A stretch of DNA of 64,000 nt from Lineus longissimus. Its lineage: Eukaryota > Nemertea > Pilidiophora > Heteronemertea > Lineidae. Below are positions 21,171-32,729 of the stretch, piece after piece. The stretch is from positions 13,963,001-14,027,000 of the forward strand of contig NC_088308.1 of the NCBI RefSeq assembly GCF_910592395.1, written 5' to 3'. Position numbers and translations under genes: made by a program. The notes under the pieces were generated by a model. It did no database searches, was not told where the DNA came from, and saw only the letters and a list, made by a program, of their open reading frames with translations. Numbering within the stretch: the stretch's first letter is position 1; the number at the start of each line of letters is the position of its first letter.

Positions 21171-22978
21171 AGTGTCTCGATCAAGAACCTTGCTTGATAT
21201 GATATCACAACCTTGGTATAAGACCATGTCCCTGTGGCCAATACTGCCATATGTCAAGTGTCTCAACAACATCCAATCGTTCGATATGATGTCACAACCT
21301 ACTAAGACCTTGCATCACCTGTAAACTGACAACACAACCCAAGTGTCTCGATCAAGAACCTTGCTTGATATGATGTCACAACCTTGGTATAAGACCATGT
21401 CCCTGTGGACAATATTGCCATATGTCAAGTATCTCAACAATATCCAATCGCTCGATATGCTGTCACAACCTACTAAGACCATGCATCACCTGTAGACAAC
21501 TGCCAACATGACCAATGTGTCTCGATCAAGAACCTTGCTTATTATGATGTCACAACCTTGGTATAAGACCATGTCCCTGTGGACAATATTGCCATCTTTA
21601 AAGTGTCTCAGCAACATCCAATTGCTCAATATGATGTCACAACCTACTAAGACCTTGCATCACCTGTAAACTGCCAACATAACCAAAGTGTCTCGATCAA
21701 GAACCTTGCTTGATATGATGTCACAACCTCGGTATAAGACCATGTCCCTGTGAACAATATAGCCATAGGTCAAGTGTCTCAACAACATATGATCGCTCGA
21801 TATGATGTCACAAGTTACTAAGACCATGCATCACCTGTAGACAACTGCCAACACGACCAAAGTGTCTCGATCAAGAACCTTGCTTGTTATGATGTCACAA
21901 CCTTGGTATAAGACCATGTCCCTGTGGACAATATTGCCATCTTTAAAGTGTCTCAGCAACATCCAATTGCTCAATATGATGTCACAACCTACTAAGGCCT
22001 TGCATCACCTGTAAACTGCCAACATAACCAAAGTGTCTCGATCAAGAACCTTGCTTGATATGATGTCACAACCTTGGTATAAGACCAAGTCCCTGTGGAC
22101 AATATTGCCATATGTCAAGTGTGTCAACAACCTCTGATCGCTCTATGTGATGTCAGAACCTACTAAGACCATGCATCACCAGTAGACAACTGCCAACACG
22201 ACCAAAGTGTCTCGATCAAGAACCTTGCTTGATATGATGTCACAACCTTGGTATAAGACCATGTCCCTGTGAACAATATAGCCATATGTCAAGTGTCTCA
22301 ACAACATCCAATCGCTCGATATGATGTCACAACCTACTAAAACCTTGCATCACCTGTAAACAACTACCAACACGACCAAAGTGTCTCGATCAAGAACCTT
22401 GCTTGATATGATGTCACAACCTCGGTATAAAACCATGTCCCTGTGGACAATAAAGCCATATGTCAAGTGTCTCAACAACATCAAATCGCTCGATATGATG
22501 TCACAACCTACTAAGACATTGCATCTCCTGTAAACTGCCAACACAACCAAAGTGTCTCGATCAAGAACCTTGCTTGATATGATGTCACAACCTTGGTATA
22601 AGACCATGTCCCTGTGGACAATATTGCCATATGTCAAGTGTCTCAACAACATCTGATCGCTCGATATGATGTCACAACCTACTAAGACATTGCATCACCT
22701 GCAAACTGCCAACACAACCAAAGTGTCTCGATCAAGAACCTTGCTTGATATGATGTCACAACTTCGGTATAAAACCATGCCCCTGTGGACAATATAGCCA
22801 TATGTCAAGTGTCTCAACAACATCAAATCGCTCGATATGATGTCACAACCTACTAAGTCCATGCATCACCTGTAGACAACTGCCAACATGACCAAAGTGT
22901 CTCGATCAAGAACCTTGCTTGATATGATGTCACAACCTTGGTATAAGACCATGTCCCTGTGAACAATATTGCCATATG
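21171..22978. repeat. ~172-bp satellite array, segment 1
   Basis: Eleven copies of GATCAAGAACCTTGCTT start about every 172 bp (171-175). Each unit divides into two related halves of ~86 bp, both beginning GTGTCTC and both containing GATATGATGTCACAACCT and TAAGACC, so the unit is an old dimer. Long open frames on the minus strand are a by-product of a period near 171 (3x57) and are not taken as genes. Confidence 0.95.
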
Positions 22979-23217
22979 AATATGAATATGAATATTTATT
23001 CGACCAACAAAATTTACAAGGTGCATTAATGAAATACATAATATTGATTGTGGTCGGGAGCAGAACAAGACCAGATTGGCCGCTTAATGCCTGCTCCCTT
23101 ATGAATTACATGTAGTACAATGTTAATTATTATATACAGGATTTACAATTTAATTTACAAGACAGTTCTATTTTACAGTGAAGGAGTGAGTAATAACAGT
23201 TATAAGACGAAAAAAGT
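22979..23217 (-). other. 3' untranslated region and tail of the LINE
   Basis: AT-rich, ending on the element strand in three ATATTCAT-like units. Confidence 0.6.
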
Positions 23218-26200
23218 TTAACGAATGTCGCAAACATAGCAGTTGCGAATTTGGCACTTTTTATGATAGGAACCCAAAATTTCATTTTTGTAGTATGTTG
23301 AAAAGGATTTTAAGCTAAAATTTGAGTGGAGTTTGTTTAGAGTTTGTTTTGAGAGAGAATTATATAATTTAGTTAAACTGTATCGTGGTGTCATTTTGGC
23401 ATATTCGTGTCTTACATTTGGTATTTTAAATTTATCATTAATTCTTGTGGGATAGTTATGAACATCACTGTTAAATGAGAAAAAATTGTGCATGAAGTAC
23501 ACTGGTAAATCCTTTTTTAAAAATCTATAGAGAAATTTTATTTCAATTAATTTGTGTAAGTCCGGTAGTTTGAGTAGTTTCAGCTTTATGAATAAAGGGT
23601 CAGTGTGACTAATAGGATGACTGAGAGTAATGGCACGAATAGCTTTCTTTTGTAATTTTAAAATTTCGTTGTGATCATAGCCCCAAGATAATATTTGATA
23701 GTTGAGATGAGCAGAGATAAGAGAGTGGTAAATCGTTATTAGAATTTTCTGTGGAATAAAATGTTTTAAGTAATTGATAATGCCGGTTGCCCTTGATATT
23801 TTTTTTGAAATATGATTTATATGTGAAGTCCAAGTAAGATCCTTATTTATAAGTAATCCAAGGAAGTTAAACGATTCAACACATTCGAGTTTCGTTTACT
23901 TGTAAATCTAGGATGCCATTAAAAATTTTGTGTGTTCGTTCAAAGATCATAAATTTAGTTTTTGAGATATTTAAAGATAATTTATTTGCTTTTAACCAGT
24001 TTGCTATGTTTAATAGCTCGGTGTTTAATATGTGGTTTACCTTGGTAGAGAAAGAATGTAATTCGCTAAGTGAAGTTGTATCGTCCGCAAACATTATAAA
24101 ATTGAAGAATTTACTTGCTTTGTTTAGATCATTGATGTAAATGGTAAAAAGGAGAGGCCCTAAGATCGACCCTTGGGGTACACCCGTTTTAATGACAGCA
24201 TGGTCGGAGGTGTAACTAGAGAAATCAACATATTGACGTCTGTTGGATATATAAGTTTTCATGAGATTTAGAGCAGAGTCAGTAAGACCGTAAAGGCTAA
24301 GTTTATGTAATAAGATATTATGATCCAATGTATCGAAAGCCTTGGACAGATCCATAAATATGGCAATTGATTTCTTGTTGTTATCCAAGGTTTTAGTTAT
24401 TCTATCAATTAACTCTGCTGCGGCGAGGTCTGTTGAGTGTTTTTTTCGGAAACCATATTGACTTTCAAAGATTATTTTGTTGTCGACGAGATATTTAGTG
24501 AGTTGATCATGTATGATTCTTTCATAGATTTTTGAGATTGATGGAAGAAGGGATATTGGCCGGTAGTTGTTAAATGAATCTTTTTCCCCTTTTTTAAATA
24601 ACGGAATAACTTTTGCTATTTTAAGATTGTCTGGGAAAATGCCTGATTCAAGAGAGCGGTTTACTGAAGCTGTGACAATGTCAAGAATTTCAAATTTGCA
24701 CATTTTTAAGAGTTTAGTGGATATACCATCCCAGCCACTGCTAGGTTTCGGATTTAGATTGTCAATTACTTTAGCAATATCCATTCGGTTTATTTTCGTA
24801 AATTGAAAGGTCTTATCTCTTTGATTATCAAGGTAATGTTTGAAATCAGTGGTGATAGGCTTTATGTTTTTTGAAAGTTTAGGACCGATATTTACAAAGA
24901 AGTCATTAAAACCATTGGCTATAACTGTTTTATCGGTTGTTTGTACATTATTTACACTGAACGAACTTGGTATTTGTTCACCCTTATTGTTTGATTTTTT
25001 CTTTATGATCGAGTTTATATTTGACCAGGTTTTTCTGCTGTCATTCGCACATTTGTTGAATTGCTCAGTGTAGTATGACCTTTTTGCTCCATGAATGAGT
25101 CGTCTTAGAATCTTATTATAATTTCTGAGTTGATTATGTCTTGTTTCATAGAGTTGACAGTTTCTTGGAGTTCCTTTAAGTTTTTTGTAGAGTTTGTCCC
25201 TTTTCGTAATTGATTTGACAAGAGCGCTTGTAATCCAGGGTTCCTTTTTATGTCTATGTTTATTAAACTTAACAGATATCAGTGGAAAGTGTTTCTCTTT
25301 GCACTTGGTAATTATGGTATGAAATTTATTGAAGCTATCATTTATGCTCAGCGTTGACCAAGTTGGATCACGATGGAGATTTGCTAGGGTTACACTTAGA
25401 GTTCTTTTAAAATTCATAATATTTTCAGTGTTGAATGTCCTGAATTGAATGTGTTTAGGATTGTTAGTTTCATTGCAAATCTTCCGGTCATCTTTTATTT
25501 CCAGGAAGTAAGGTTGATGGTCTGAAAAACGATGGTTTAATATACCAGTTGATAGTGTTGTGAATGTCTTTGAGAATCGACATAGGAAGTTGTCAATGAG
25601 AGTTGCACTATGTGGGGTTATTCGCGTCGGTCGGGTTATTGTTGGATAGATTGATAGTGTGAATAAGTTGTCGATGTAATCATTGATCGCCTTTTTTTCT
25701 TTGATTTTCAATAGATCAATGTTATAATCTCCTGCTAAATAGCATTCGCTATTCATGTTTTTGAAATATACCATCAGCTCGCTGAATTCATTTATAAATT
25801 GATAATAGTTTTCGTTTTTGTGCTGTGGCAACCTGTAGATGTTTCCTAGGATTATTCTACTTTGGTTAGTTGACTTCCCTTTGATTTCAATAAATAGATT
25901 TTCCCATGAGGTATGAGTTGGTAAGTTTGAAAGTATATTAAAATCATAGCCCTCTTTGATATAAATTGTAAGGCCTCCATGAGCGGAGCAGGTTCTTTGT
26001 TGGTGGACAGCAGTATAACCAGGGATTTTATAAAGGGAATCAGCAAGGGATTTGTCTTTGATCCAGGTTTCTTGGAGGCAGATAGCGGTGTATTCAAAAT
26101 TTTCCTTTTTTAAGCGTTCCAAATATAGTAGAATTTCATTAAATTTTGCGTTAAGACTTTGACAGTTCATGCTCAAGAATACAAGACTTTTTTGGGTATT

Positions 26201-26308
26201 AATTTTTAGAAGGTCATCATCTGAGATATAAGGGGAGTCTTTTAGATTTATTAAAGGTTCCTGTGTGTTGTCTTCTGGGTCTATAAGAAAGTCAAGGAGA
26301 GATGTCAT
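23218..26308 (-). CDS. LINE ORF2: AP endonuclease and reverse transcriptase, one frame break
   Basis: 810 codons are open from 26308. Residues ~40-250 form an exonuclease/endonuclease/phosphatase domain (FLSMNCQSLN, CLQETW, LAGDYNID, SDHQPY). Residues ~490-770 form a reverse transcriptase (AKVIPLFKKG, NYRPISLLP, IFMDLSKAFDTLDH, GVPQGSILGPLLF, FADDTT). The frame stops at 23876, but the expected continuation (ECVESFNFLG...) is open in the next frame and runs to ...YVCDIR at 23218, so a single-base indel lies near 23887. All catalytic motifs (QETW, SDH, FADD) are intact, so the copy is young. Confidence 0.88.
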
Positions 26309-26872
26309 TAAGAGAGAACAAGTAGGTGTGGAGTGAACTGCCTAGAAAAGAAACAATGTATACGATTGTGTCAGTCATAAAATGACATAGTGGAGATGAA
26401 ATAACAATATGTAAATTTATCCTGTACATGTATATGGGCAAAGGAAACAGAATTAAAAGTGCTGAAAGGTTGGTTAACAATTGTGGAAAATAATGACGTG
26501 ATAAATATTTACAGTTAAGATTTAAGTGATAGATAAACATCAGTTGCTCGAAGAAGATGAGCCAGAAAAGGTATATCAAACTCATTGCGATTTGGTGAGA
26601 TGAGGCTAGTAAGCAATATGGCAATAAAATAAAAGTTCTGTACCTGTCACGTATTACGATCAAAAGTGTAAAGTCCGAATTATCTAGGTTCATATTTTTT
26701 AGAGTCCAATCTAAGAGAGCGAGTAGCTGAGTACAAGTATCATGACATATTGGTTCAGAAAAGTCCACCGGAACTATGAACCAGAGTTAGAAATGGCTCG
26801 CAGTTTTTCACTGTCTTTTTCACAAGAGATCATTACGCTTGAAAGTTCGAAGAACATATTGGTTCAGAAGAG
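26309..26872 (-). other. 5' region of the LINE
   Basis: No ORF1-like coiled coil or zinc knuckle is visible. The phrase ACATATTGGTTCAGAA occurs twice, ~108 bp apart (26743 and 26851), as if the 5' end contains a partial promoter duplication. Confidence 0.5.
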
Positions 26873-28083
26873 TGTCAAGTGTCTCAACGACATCCGATCG
26901 CTCAATATGATGTCACAACCTACTAAGACCTTGCATCACCTGTAAACAACTACCAACACGACCAAAGTGTCTCGATCAAGAACCTTGCTTGATATGATGA
27001 TGTCACAACCTCGGTATAAAACCATGTCCCTGTGGACAATATAGCCATATGTCAAGTGTCTCAACAACATCCAATCGCTCGATATGATGTCACAACCTAC
27101 TAAGACCTTGCATCACCTGTAAACAACTACCAACACGACCAAAGTGTCTCGATCAAGAACCTTGCTTGATATGATGTCACAACCTTGGTATAAGACCAAG
27201 TCCCTGTGGACAATATTTCCATATGTCAAGTGTGTCAACAACCTCTGATCGCTCTATATGATGTCACAACCTACTAAGACCATGCATCACCAGTAGACAA
27301 CTGCCAACACGACCAAAGTGTCTCGATCAAGAACCTTGCTTGATATGATGTCACAACCTTGGTATAAGACCATGTCCCTGTGAACAATATTGCCATATGT
27401 CAAGTGTCTCAACGACATCCGATCGCTCGATATGATGTCACACCCTACTAAGACCTTGCATCACCTGTAAACAACTACCAACACGACCAAAGTGTCTCGA
27501 TCAAGAACCTTGCTTGATATGATGATGTCACAACCTCGGTATAAAACCATGTCCCTGTGGACAATATAGCCATATGTCAAGTGTCTCAACAACATCAAAT
27601 CGCTCGATATGATGTCACAACCTACTAAGACATTGCATCACCTGTAAACTGCCAACACAACCAAAGCGTCTCTATCAAGAACCTTGCTTGATATGATGTC
27701 ACAACCTTGGTATAAGACCATGTCCCTGTCGACAATATTGCCATATGTCAAGTGTCTTAACAACATCTGATCGTTCGATATGATGTCACAACCTACTAAG
27801 ACCTTGCATCACCTGTAAACTGCCAACACAACCAAAGTGTCTCGATCAAGAACCTTGCTTGATATGATGTCACAACCTTGGTATATGACCATGTCCCTGT
27901 GGACAATATTGCCATATGTCAAGTGTCTCAACAACCTCTGATCGCTCGATATGATGTCACAACCTACTAAGACCACGCATCACCTGTAGACAACTGACAA
28001 CACGACCAAAGTGTCTTGATCAAGAACCTTGCTTGATATGATGTCACAACCTTGGTATAAGACCATGTCCCTGTGGACAATAT
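26873..28083. repeat. satellite array, segment 2
   Basis: Seven further copies of the unit marker at about 172-bp spacing, in phase with segment 1 once the LINE is removed. Some units carry a 3-bp GAT duplication (GATATGATGATGTCACAACC at 26988 and 27517). Confidence 0.95.
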
Positions 28084-28088
28084 TATAC

Positions 28089-28200
28089 AAATAGTGGATG
28101 TTTGGGAGTCCGATATGGAATTTTGATGGGACGAAGAAATGTCATGGCGGACGAGGCTTTGCAAAATTCCATATTGGACGACCTTAAACATCCACTATTT
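28089..28200. repeat. foldback (long hairpin)
   Basis: AAATAGTGGATGTTT...TATGGAATTTTG at 28089-28125 is repeated in inverted orientation at 28162-28200 with few mismatches, leaving a ~36-nt loop. It forms the left part of the insertion in the satellite. Confidence 0.85.
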
Positions 28201-28548
28201 GCTATATTATGCAACCAAATGTCTTGGCAAAGAAATCAATCCAAAGGAAAATAATGAAACAATTTGTTTTTAATGAAATATACAAAATGTAAACAGCATT
28301 GAAATTTATGACAGCCATCTTGCTTTTGAATTGATGGCAAATTTGTTTCTTAAACGTAACTACCGACGACCATCCAAGATCATTTGTAAACTTCATTTTG
28401 ATTGGATTAAATCCTTTTAGGATCCGTTACGACATTTTTTTGGATCCGTTATTGCTTTTTTGGATCCGATACGATGTGATGACTTGAAATCACATGATGT
28501 GAATCGAGTTACGCTATTGGCCAAGAACATTTGGTAGCATAATATAGC
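28201..28548. mobile_element. MITE with ~30-bp terminal inverted repeats
   Basis: GCTATATTATGC-ACCAAATGT-CTTGG at 28201-28229 is inverted at 28517-28548. The 348-bp internal part is AT-rich and has no coding capacity. Together with the foldback it interrupts the satellite, which resumes at ~28549; the junctions share AATAT, a possible target duplication. No transposase to power it is seen in the window. Confidence 0.75.
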
Positions 28549-28628
28549 CATATGTCAAGTGTCTCAACAACATCCAATCGCTCAATATGATGTCACAACC
28601 TACTAAGACCTTGCATCACCTGTAGACA
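28549..28628. repeat. satellite array, final partial unit
   Basis: About 80 bp of the second half-unit (GTGTCTCAACAACATCC...CACCTGTAGACA), after which similarity stops. Confidence 0.85.
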
Positions 28629-29481
28629 GTCTTAGACATGTCTCGTCCAATACTGAAGGGACAGGGCTGTACCCCATTCCTGCCTTTACTCGGGGACTGA
28701 TAGTATAGCTAACTGGTGCAAGCGAGTCAAGTTGTGATGATGTCTCAATGCCTTGGTCTATAAGGCCTTAGATCCTTCTCAGAAATTATTTCTTCTGATA
28801 AAAATATTCATATACATGTATCACCGATAACAGAAAATCAGGGAAAAGATTGTCTCAGAGCACATTTCCACCCAAGACAACAATGTAGGGAGGGGCTCCT
28901 CCAACAGAACTATCCTCCGATGCGGTCGTAGGATCCGGAGTTTGCTCAAGTGCCATCTTGTATGCTCCAAGATCGAGGTGCCACAGATCCAGACAATATG
29001 GTTTCTCCAGATTGTGACAATCCTTGTACTGAGATTGATGTCCCGAGATCACATTATGAAGAATGAAAGAGATGGTTTTTTGAAACATAATATATTTTGA
29101 GTAGACACTCCATTAAAATATTCATAGGTGTGCTATATATGGACTTAAGTATTGCCAACTACAGATGGATAACCATGCACCGCATATTCATGATGTCTGG
29201 AGAACTCGGAGTTCTACATTTCTCTGAGCAACATCTCTCCAAAAAACGCCAAAACCAGTGTGCTTAAAATCACATAACTCTAAAGCATAACTCGAGATCA
29301 AGACTCAAATACCAACTATTAATCTATGATCATTAATGAATCTGATACAAACATAAGTTTTAGAACAAGAGTATCTCATAAAAACCAGAGGGTTTTTTTT
29401 ATAAGCAACGTCAACAAAATCCTACCCCTGATCACATGAATTTTTCGAACGCTCGCTTGCCATATACATTATGGTTTAATT
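28629..29481. other. no gene recognised
   Basis: A 77-codon minus-strand frame at 28855-29088 has protein-like composition (LDLWHLDLGAYKMALEQ) but no acceptor and no family that I recognise. Confidence 0.35.
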
Positions 29482-29607
29482 GACTGCAGATATGGACAGC
29501 AAAAACTTGTGCTATTTTATAGGTACTGTACCAATTGTGCAAGTGACTGCAGATATGGACAGCAAAAACTTGTGCTATTTTATAGGTACTGTACCAATTG
29601 TGCAAGT
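29482..29607 (+). repeat. perfect two-copy 63-bp tandem repeat
   Basis: GACTGCAGATATGGACAGCA... is repeated exactly at 29482-29544 and 29545-29607. The 21-codon period keeps a plus-strand frame open (DMDSKNLCYFIGTVPIVQV twice) to a stop at 29714-29716. Each copy starts with a CTGCAG that could act as a splice acceptor, so the last exon of an unknown gene is possible. Confidence 0.75.
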
Positions 29608-29774
29608 CGATATCATAAAAGTCATTACACAATACACCAGAGAAAAAGAGGAGTCATTTCTGAAAAAGGCCAGTTTTGAGCAAAATTTTGAAAAATTGTT
29701 TGGTTTGGAAGAATAGACAGACAAACTGTTTACTTTTTTTGCAGCTGAATTTGCAAATTTTTCTGGTCCTTTTT

Positions 29775-30875
29775 AGCTCACCTCTTAGCAGAGGTGAGCT
29801 TATCCCATACCGTGGCGTCCGTCATCCGTCGTCGTCGTCGTCGTCGTCGTCCGTCGTCCGTTAGCAGGGCACGTTTCGTAACTGTTAGAGCTATTGAGTT
29901 GAAACTTGGTACACATGTACCCTTATGTAATGACACCTTGGAGACCAAGTTTCGGTCCGATTCGTTTCATGGTTTGGCCAAACGTTAAAAGTGAAAATAT
30001 GCAATATCTCCCTTAATAGTAGTCGGGAAATTTTGAAAAAAATATGGTAGGTACTTCTAGCAAAGGTGCATCATATATCCTCCGGGTTTTTGATTTGACC
30101 TCCTTTTCAAGGTCACAGAGGTCAAATGGTGTAAATTGGCCGTTAGGATGTAACGATGGCACGTTTCTAAACTGCAATGACTATTGATACCAAATTTGGT
30201 ACACATTTACCCCTTAGTCAGGTGATCTCAGGGACCAAAGTTTGGTCCAATATGATTCACCACTTGACCACCAGGGGGCAAAATCAAAAAACCTTAAAAA
30301 TGTGATTATTCCTTAACTTCTTGCCCGATTGCCACCAATTTGATATCATGGGTACATCTAACCACCATACAGTATATGTCACACATGTTTTTAATTTGAC
30401 CTTCTTGTCAAGGTCACAGAGGTCAAATGGCGTAAATTCGTCGTCAGGCCGTAACTATGGCACGTTTCTTAACTGCAATGACTATTGATCACAAATTAAG
30501 TACACATGTACCCCTTGGTCAGGTGATCTCAGGTACCGAAGTTTGGTGCGATCTGATTTGCCGTTTGGCCTCCAGGGAGGGGGCCAAATCCTATATTCTT
30601 CAAAATGCCATTATTCCTAGTAATGACTTGCCCGATTGGCACCAATTTTATATCATAGGTACATCTAATTCTAACAACCATTCAATGTGTCACCCGGTCT
30701 TCTTTGATTTGACCTACTTTTCAAGGTCACAGAGGTCGAATGTACTGTAAATTGGCCATTTTGGGGAAATTGTAATTGCTTGGACCTACATCAAACCTAA
30801 CACTACATGACACAATACCATGCTCTTTATCCATCTTTCCTCCACATGAGGTGAGCACAATGGCCCTGGCCATTT
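29775..30875 (+). repeat. ~1.1-kb dispersed repeat with hairpin start, copy 1
   Basis: Begins with the perfect hairpin AGCTCACCTC-TTAGCA-GAGGTGAGCT, then a (CGT)n microsatellite (29829-29858). Three units of ~290-300 bp follow, each with GGCACGTTTC-TAACTG, TACACAT-TACCC, and CAAGGTCACAGAGGTCAAATGG. It ends with GAGGTGAGC at 30848-30856, echoing the first hairpin arm. A second, nearly identical copy starts at 63331. This copy lacks 13 bp (ACCAGGGGGCCAA) present in the other. Noncoding; the class is unknown. Confidence 0.85.
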
Positions 30876-31601
30876 TTCTAACAATTGATTAACACCCTGT
30901 ATAATGTACTGAATTATTCCAAAATTTAGTGACTCTTTTTAGACTACTGTAAACCTCTTTATTTTTGTGAGCATACAATATTTTCGTGAGAGGGGGTACA
31001 ATCATGAACGTAAGGCGTGCAAAATAATGTTCAACTTAATACTTTGTTGCCGCTTATCCGTGTGTACTCGATTGGCCTTTCTGTCCCCTGTGACGTAGGT
31101 CGGGCACACTCGGTAAACCATTACACATTCAACACTAACAGTCACTGGCCCACATTCTTGATCCTCAAAACAAAAAATTTACACATAAGAAACTGCTGAG
31201 CCCGAAGACATATAGAAACACTAAATATTTCCAACATGTAAGAAATAATACTCGATTTACAAAGCCAACAGTAAAAGAGAAAAGGTTATAAAAATTTGAA
31301 CGGTCGTGAACCAACTGGGTCAAAACACAACTGAACATGACGAGTTCAGATGCAAAAATCGCCAGAGGGCATTCAGGAAAAAAATGAGATAACTATGGTG
31401 AAGGAAAGCTGACAGTACCCCTGATGTGAATACCAAGCCAAATCAATGCAAAATATACAACCCATCGAAAATCAAGTATCAAGATGTCATTTTTAATGCA
31501 AATGCCATTAATGCCGCAGCAGAAAAGTTGCTTTTACTTGAAAAGACCTGAAGTGGATTTTGAACTCTTCACATGTACATTCTGTAGTGAACATTTTAGC
31601 A
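30876..31601. other. no gene recognised
   Basis: Intergenic DNA downstream of the HECT-domain gene, whose natural stop codon is at 31602-31604. No other feature seen. Confidence 0.5.
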
Positions 31602-31855
31602 CTATATTTTTCCAAATCCTGCTGCAAGGCCTTCCCTTACAGCAAACTCCACCTTTCTATTAAAATACTCCTGCACCTGGAGTCATCTGTCCAGGCGGAT
31701 CAGCAGAGCACAGGTCGACGGGGTGATTAAGCGTTCCTCCCTAGGAAGCTGGTCAAAGAATTCAACATCAATCATCCCCAAGCCTTGTGGTGGAATTCGA
31801 TTGGCTCCCGTGACAAATATCAAAATGTCGTTGACAGTTATGTCAAATTTTCCAC
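31602..31855 (-). pseudogene. HECT C-lobe exon with catalytic cysteine and in-frame stop
   Basis: The acceptor TTTTGCAG opens GKFDITVNDILIFVTGANRI, PPQGLGMIDVEFF and TPSTCALLIRL, where the Cys of STC is the ubiquitin-thioester cysteine. TGA at 31683-31685 follows five codons later, yet the frame goes on with VQEYFNRKVEFAVREGL and ends AAGFGKI at TAG 31602-31604, the normal length and style of a HECT tail. The TGA is therefore a premature stop. Confidence 0.85.
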
Positions 31856-31999
31856 CTGCAAAAGCAATAAAAATACGGCATAAACTACAGGAACAGAATG
31901 AATATGACGTGATATGCCCAGGGTGCTTTCCAGATGCTTTCCACGGTGATCACACTTGGATACGAAATATTTTTGACCAGAACTAGAAACCAGAAACTT

Positions 32000-32160
32000 G
32001 GGCAATTTTATCCATGCAATTCTGACCCTGATATTGCCCAAAGCTACCATGCCAAGTTTCAGCCATCTAGCCCTAGCAGTTCAAAACGTGCTCTACAACA
32101 GACGATGACGACGCTGGTCGCCACGGTATCCTATATGGTCCCCACAGGTGAGCTAAAAAA
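32000..32160 (+). repeat. fragment of the dispersed noncoding repeat family
   Basis: Contains CCAAGTTTCAGCCATCTAGC, AAACGTGCT and terminal CACAGGTGAGCTAAAAAA, as in the ends and cores of the 29775-30875 family. It lies in an intron. Confidence 0.55.
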
Positions 32161-32165
32161 CTTAC

Positions 32166-32291
32166 TTTCGCAATCTTGGAGGAACATCGTCATGCATTTC
32201 ATTACAGCATGCTCATCATCAGCCTCATCCCTTGGGTTCCGATAATTGATTCGGAAGATGTCGGACAGCTCCTGGACTGTCATCTTTTTCC
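32166..32291 (-). pseudogene. HECT exon
   Basis: Acceptor TGCAG and donor GTAAG enclose KKMTVQELSDIFRINYRNP...DDEHAVMKCMTMFLQDCE. It joins in phase to the C-lobe exon. Its start needs one carried base while the preceding exon (32730-32887) supplies two, so a one-base indel has occurred at this junction or within the exon start (the GGGAAAAAG run). Confidence 0.75.
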
Positions 32292-32729
32292 CTGCACCGC
32301 ACATGACAGGGACGAATAATTGTGGGTTTCTTTTTATAATATTGAAAAGACCACCTAAGACTATTCATGCCTTCTTGAAATTGCGTAATAGCTGCATGTG
32401 CCCTAAGAGAGTGATTGACATGTAGTAAAATGCACAATAAAAAATACTTTGAAGTCTTTAAGATTTTAGTGCACACTAATTATGAAATGAGCTCATTTTG
32501 TTTTCACTTCCTCCAGCAACAGGTGTCACTGATCCAAAGTCCTCATGATAGTATTGGTGGCTGATTTTTCACTCTACCTTCAGCACACTCTTTCCGAAAT
32601 CACTGAAATACATTACACCATGTGTTGACTATACATGATATGTATTACAGTCGGTCTCGTCAACGTCACCATTTAGAGAAAATCAGCCGGATGACAGATG
32701 ATCAAAGCCAAAAAGCAGAAGTGTCTTAC

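Larger units (their letters stand above)
22979..26872 (-). mobile_element. CR1-group LINE (L2/Crack/Daphne-like), near full length
   Basis: Inserted in the satellite: the array stops at CCATATG (22978) and resumes at TGTCAAG (26873), which leaves at most a 2-bp duplication (TG). The 3' end on the minus strand is a short TATTCA/ATATTCA reiteration, the type of tail found in CR1/L2 elements instead of poly(A). It contains an apurinic-like endonuclease and RT in one frame (23218-26308) and ~560 bp of 5' sequence without a recognisable ORF1. Confidence 0.88.

Noticed and set aside
22350-22652. Long minus-strand open frame in the satellite
   Set aside because: Repeats of the unit with a period close to a multiple of three keep one frame open; the peptide is just the translated satellite.
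26292-26768. 158-codon minus-strand frame upstream of LINE ORF2, considered as ORF1
   Set aside because: Hydrophobic and irregular, with no coiled coil, RRM or zinc knuckle; it lies in the 5' region and overlaps ORF2 start in another frame.
21171-28628. Regular ~172-bp repeats considered as a CRISPR-like array
   Set aside because: Units are contiguous with no unique spacers, in a eukaryotic context with spliced genes; this is a satellite.
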